Source: SVTX01 sp045538195 (lineage in GTDB: Bacteria; Bacillota; Clostridia; Oscillospirales; CAG-272). Taken from it: 6,736 nt of DNA. A program made the translations under genes and the position numbers. Positions 4,332 through 6,736 of this stretch are shown here, one piece after another (positions within the stretch are counted from its first letter, which is position 1; each line of letters starts with the position of its first letter). The stretch covers positions 1 to 6,736 of the forward strand of contig JAZSRA010000110.1 of NCBI GenBank assembly GCA_045538195.1, in the 5' to 3' direction. The notes below the pieces were generated by a model, which ran no database searches, was not told the DNA's origin, and saw only the letters and a program-made list of their open reading frames with translations.

Positions 4332-6368
4332 ATGAAAAACACAAAATTGCCCGAGCTGTTAAGCCCTGCGGGGTCGCTTGAAGCTTTTGAAGCGGCAATA
4401 GACGGAGGCGCCGACGCGATATACGTGGGGGGCGCCTCTTTCAATGCCCGAGCAAACGCGAAAAACTTTGCCGAGGATGAGCTTCGCGAGGCGGTCAGGC
4501 TTGCCCACCTTTATGGGGTAAAGGTATATCAGACAATAAATATAATGATCCACGGCAGAGAGATCTCCGAGCTTTTGTCGGCGGCGGAAAGATCGGCAGA
4601 GATCGGTATTGACGCATTTATCATCTCAGATCTCGGCGCGTCAAAGCTTATTCATGCCCGTCTGCCCGAAATGCCGCTGCACGGAAGCACGCAAATGAGT
4701 GTCCACAACGCAGGCGGCGCAAGACTTCTTGCCGATCACGGATTTTCACGCGTCGTTCCCGCAAGAGAGCTTTCAAAAAGAGATATACGAACCCTCGTGG
4801 ACGAAAACCCGCTTGAAGTCGAGATATTCATACACGGGGCCATGTGCGTGAGCCATTCGGGGCAGTGTCTCTTTTCGTCATTGGTTGGCGGAAGAAGCGG
4901 AAACCGAGGTCTTTGCGCCCAGCCCTGCCGTCTCCCTTACGACAGAGTCGATGGCAGAGTGGGGGACAAATACCCCTTGTCTCTCAAGGATATGTCGCTG
5001 GCGGGTCATGTCAGAGAGATAATAGATAGTGGCGTTGCGTCCTTGAAGATAGAGGGCAGAATGAAATCTCCCGAATACGTCAGAGGTGTTACGAAAATCT
5101 GGCGCAGACTGCTTGACGAGGGCAGAGACGCCACAGCGGACGACGTCCGCGAGCTTGCCGAGCTGTTTTCTCGCGGAGGTTTTTCCGACGGATATTACAC
5201 CGAGAGCGTGGGAAGAAAAATGCTTGGCGTCCGCAGCGAGGAGGACAAGCAAGCGTCCCGTGAGACCGAAAAATTCAACAAGATCAAACGCAAGATCCCC
5301 GTGAATATGCAGGTCACGCTTTTCGAGGGTAATCCGAGCCTTCTGACCGTTTCCTGCAAGGATAAGCAGGTGATGGTTACGGGGGAGACTCCGCAAGCGG
5401 CTATAAACGCGCCGGTCGACGAGAGTACCGTCAAAAAATGTATGGGCAAGCTGGGAGACTCCTGCTTCACCCTTGAAAATATTAAAATCGACCTGGGCAA
5501 GAATCTGATGATGCCGATCTCACAGTTGAACGCTCTCCGCAGAGCGGGAATTTCCGCTCTTGAGGACGAGTTGGCGGCAGTCAAGCCCGTAAGGGTCGAG
5601 GTGGTTGAATTGCCAAAGCCCGAAAATCGTCCTGTCAGTCGCCGAGTGGGCAGGTTTTCAAATTTGGGGCAGATAACCGAGCGCGCAAGGGGATTTTTTG
5701 ATCTTATTCTACTACCTCTCGACACCTTTGACGGCAACGCCGACGGAATAGTCATGCCGCCCGTGATCTTCGACTCCGAGACGGCTCGCGCGACCGAGCT
5801 TTTGAAAAAAGCCGTCGCAAAGGGGGCGAAGCATGCCGTGGTCACCAATCTCGGACAGATAGAAATGCTGAAAAAACACGCTCCCGAGCTATTGCTGATC
5901 GCCGATTTCAGATTTAACGTAGGAAACGATCAGACGGTGAGATTTTTCGAGAAGCTGGGATTTGACAGCGTGGTCTTGTCCGCCGAGCTGACGCTGCCGC
6001 AGATACGTGACGTAAAGGGAGCAAAGGCTGCGATCGTCTACGGACGCATACCGCTTATGACACTTGAAAAGTGCGTTATCAAGGAGCTTTATGGTGATAA
6101 GAGGGCTTGCGAGGTCTGCGCTCATGGAAAAGCCGAAATGAAGGACAGGAGAGGATTTATTTTCCCCGTAGTCCGCGAATATCCGCACCGAAATATCGTG
6201 CTGAACAGTCTGCCGACGCAGATGTCGGACAGAGAAGGGGAGCTTGCGGCGTCAGGTGTTACCGACCGTCATTTCCTCTTCACCACCGAGTCACCACGCG
6301 AGGTCGACCGCGTGATAGAGGACTATGAGCTTTGCCGCGCGCCTGCGGGCAAGGTGAGGAGAATTTAA
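4332..6368 (+). CDS. U32-family protein, RlhA/TrhP-like RNA hydroxylation factor, 678 aa
   Basis: Named peptidase U32 by tradition, but characterised members (E. coli RlhA and TrhP, B. subtilis TrhP1/2) are needed for prephenate-dependent hydroxylation of 23S rRNA C2501 or tRNA U34. The N-terminal half is a barrel-like domain starting PELLSPAGSLEAF and DGGADAIYVGG (7-34). The family signature EIFIHGAMCVSHSGQC spans 164-179, followed by GGRSGNRGLCAQPCR at 186-200. Cys172, 179, 195 and 199 are the likely iron-sulfur ligands. SLKIEGRMKSPEYV (237-250) is also typical. The C-terminal half (about 440-678) carries YGRIPLMTLEKC, Cys581, Cys593, Cys596 and DRRGFIFPVVREYPHRN, as in the long U32 type. 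Length is near E. coli RlhA (about 653). Which RNA it modifies cannot be told, so no symbol is given. A weak AGGG (4318-4321) precedes the ATG; the 15-base gap after zapA suggests co-transcription and translational coupling. Confidence 0.94.
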   Translation: MKNTKLPELLSPAGSLEAFEAAIDGGADAIYVGGASFNARANAKNFAEDELREAVRLAHLYGVKVYQTINIMIHGREISELLSAAERSAEIGIDAFIISDLGASKLIHARLPEMPLHGSTQMSVHNAGGARLLADHGFSRVVPARELSKRDIRTLVDENPLEVEIFIHGAMCVSHSGQCLFSSLVGGRSGNRGLCAQPCRLPYDRVDGRVGDKYPLSLKDMSLAGHVREIIDSGVASLKIEGRMKSPEYVRGVTKIWRRLLDEGRDATADDVRELAELFSRGGFSDGYYTESVGRKMLGVRSEEDKQASRETEKFNKIKRKIPVNMQVTLFEGNPSLLTVSCKDKQVMVTGETPQAAINAPVDESTVKKCMGKLGDSCFTLENIKIDLGKNLMMPISQLNALRRAGISALEDELAAVKPVRVEVVELPKPENRPVSRRVGRFSNLGQITERARGFFDLILLPLDTFDGNADGIVMPPVIFDSETARATELLKKAVAKGAKHAVVTNLGQIEMLKKHAPELLLIADFRFNVGNDQTVRFFEKLGFDSVVLSAELTLPQIRDVKGAKAAIVYGRIPLMTLEKCVIKELYGDKRACEVCAHGKAEMKDRRGFIFPVVREYPHRNIVLNSLPTQMSDREGELAASGVTDRHFLFTTESPREVDRVIEDYELCRAPAGKVRRI

Positions 6369-6372
6369 TAAC

Positions 6373-6408
6373 AAAAGGGCTTTGCGCCAAAAACGCAAAG
6401 CCCTTTTT
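6373..6408 (+). terminator. Intrinsic terminator of the zapA-U32 unit
   Basis: A perfect 14-bp stem (6373-6386 with 6394-6407) with core GGGCTTTGCG/CGCAAAGCCC closes a 7-base loop CCAAAAA and ends in five T (6404-6408). It begins 5 bases after the U32 stop codon. Four A ahead of the GC core make it usable on the opposite strand as well. Confidence 0.93.
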
Positions 6409-6499
6409 ATGCCTACGTTAAGATTGCAATTTAGCGGTGATTAGGTGTTCATTTTCTGCCCGCGTCGGCAGAAAGTAACCCAAAAAAGCGATTTCTTAT
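6409..6499. other. Spacer with an extra imperfect hairpin (6447-6479)
   Basis: No gene is supported. GTT-ATTTTCTGCC (6447-6460, with C6450 bulged) pairs with GGCAGAAAGTAAC (6467-6479) over 13 pairs including one G-T, around CGCGTC. The arm ending GAAAGTAAC is shared with the terminal hairpin of the left repeat (321-329), so this looks like a further, partly decayed unit of the same repeat family. The left side has no matching second hairpin. The rest of the stretch shows nothing recognisable. Confidence 0.55.
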
Positions 6500-6501
6500 A
6501 T

Positions 6502-6535
6502 GTACTTTTCTTGCCACCAGCTGCAAGAAAAGTAC
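6502..6535. other. 13-bp terminal hairpin of right repeat
   Basis: GTACTTTTCTTGC (6502-6514) pairs perfectly with GCAAGAAAAGTAC (6523-6535). The loop CACCAGCT is the exact complement of the left-copy loop. Compared with 296-329, base pairs 3, 4, 5 and 10 of the stem differ, all with both partners changed. Confidence 0.85.
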
Positions 6536-6571
6536 GAAAAGAAAAGCCGCACGGGGGCAGGAGAGGGTCTT

Positions 6572-6607
6572 ACGAATAAAAAAGCTGCAAGCCGCGTTTT
6601 TATTCGT
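6572..6607. other. 11-bp A/T-rich hairpin in right repeat
   Basis: ACGAATAAAAA (6572-6582) pairs with TTTTTATTCGT (6597-6607). It is the counterpart of 224-259. The loop GC mini-stem seen in the left copy is weaker here, which argues against a strict terminator role. Confidence 0.6.
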
Positions 6608-6615
6608 CGCGACAT

Positions 6616-6640
6616 CCCCTCCCCCGTGTCCCCCAACCCC
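6616..6640 (-). other. G-quadruplex candidate in right repeat
   Basis: The minus strand reads G4-TT-G5-ACAC-G5-A-G4, identical in all 25 bases to 191-215. On the + strand, which would be the sense of read-through from the U32 gene, the tract is C-rich. A quadruplex would therefore form in RNA only if the minus strand is transcribed; in DNA it could form on either occasion of strand opening. Confidence 0.6.
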
Positions 6641-6700
6641 ATTGGGTTGATATAGTGGGGTGAGGCTTATAACAATATCAAACTTTTAAATTTAAAGATG

Positions 6701-6731
6701 CTTTCCCTTCGGGAAAGGTCGCTCACGCGAC
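6701..6731 (-). other. Two back-to-back hairpins in right repeat
   Basis: CTTTCCC (6701-6707) pairs with GGGAAAG (6711-6717), and GTCGC (6718-6722) pairs with GCGAC (6727-6731), identical to 100-130 on the other strand. Read on the + strand the first closes with C-TTCG-G; read on the minus strand the second closes with GTGA. Each strand thus offers one stable tetraloop. Confidence 0.75.
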
Positions 6732-6736
6732 AAAGC

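Larger units (their letters stand above)
6500..6736 (-). repeat. Structured intergenic repeat, right copy (inverted partner at 95-331)
   Basis: Read on the minus strand this matches 95-331 throughout, with the same order of hairpins and the same G-rich block. It follows the terminator of the U32 gene, so relative to its upstream gene it has the same sense as the left copy has to the Sel1-repeat gene. It runs to the last base of the window and may continue. Eight bases CACGGGGG (6550-6557) can pair with CCCCCGTG (6621-6628), enclosing the A/T-rich hairpin in the same way as in the left copy. No coding frame was recognised in it. Confidence 0.9.

Noticed and set aside
4878..5848. Long minus-strand open frames (4878-5396 and 5195-5848) under the U32 gene
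   Set aside because: They overlap a conserved gene with clear signature motifs, have basic or Ser-rich composition typical of antisense frames, and show no start signals.

Overview
The window reads as chromosomal DNA of a low-to-mid GC bacterium, most likely a Bacillota/Clostridia relative. This placement is inferred from the zapA-U32 gene pair, a glutamate 5-kinase without a PUA domain, strong GGAGGAG ribosome sites, AT-rich promoter regions and long intrinsic terminators. It rests on no database comparison.

Layout: four protein genes form two divergent transcription units that start from one AT-rich region of about 208 bases (3548-3755). Leftward run proB (3547-2756, glutamate 5-kinase, proline synthesis) and, 39 bases later, a large cytoplasmic Sel1-repeat protein (2716-407), closed by a 15-bp hairpin terminator one base after its stop. 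Rightward run zapA (3756-4316, FtsZ-ring associated protein with an unusual Ala/Glu-rich tail) and, 15 bases later, a 678-residue U32-family protein of the RlhA/TrhP type (4332-6368, probable RNA hydroxylation factor), closed by a 14-bp hairpin terminator. A good leftward promoter and a candidate rightward promoter overlap face to face in the central region.

The most unusual part is outside the genes. Both ends of the window carry the same structured non-coding repeat of about 237 bases, in opposite orientation (95-331 and 6500-6736). Each copy lies just past a terminator and has the same sense relative to the gene before it. Each carries two back-to-back hairpins, a perfectly conserved four-tract G-run (G-quadruplex candidate), an 11-bp A/T-rich hairpin, and a terminal 13-bp hairpin. 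That last hairpin differs between copies at four base pairs, all compensated, around an identical 8-base loop. This points to selection for, or copying of, a folded nucleic acid. The element could be a non-autonomous mobile repeat or a structured RNA; the window holds no transposase and does not decide this. The outer limit of the repeat cannot be seen because the window ends inside the right copy.

The genes look like ordinary housekeeping functions (proline synthesis, division, RNA modification) plus one scaffold protein of unknown partner. No defence system, CRISPR array, tRNA or rRNA was seen.
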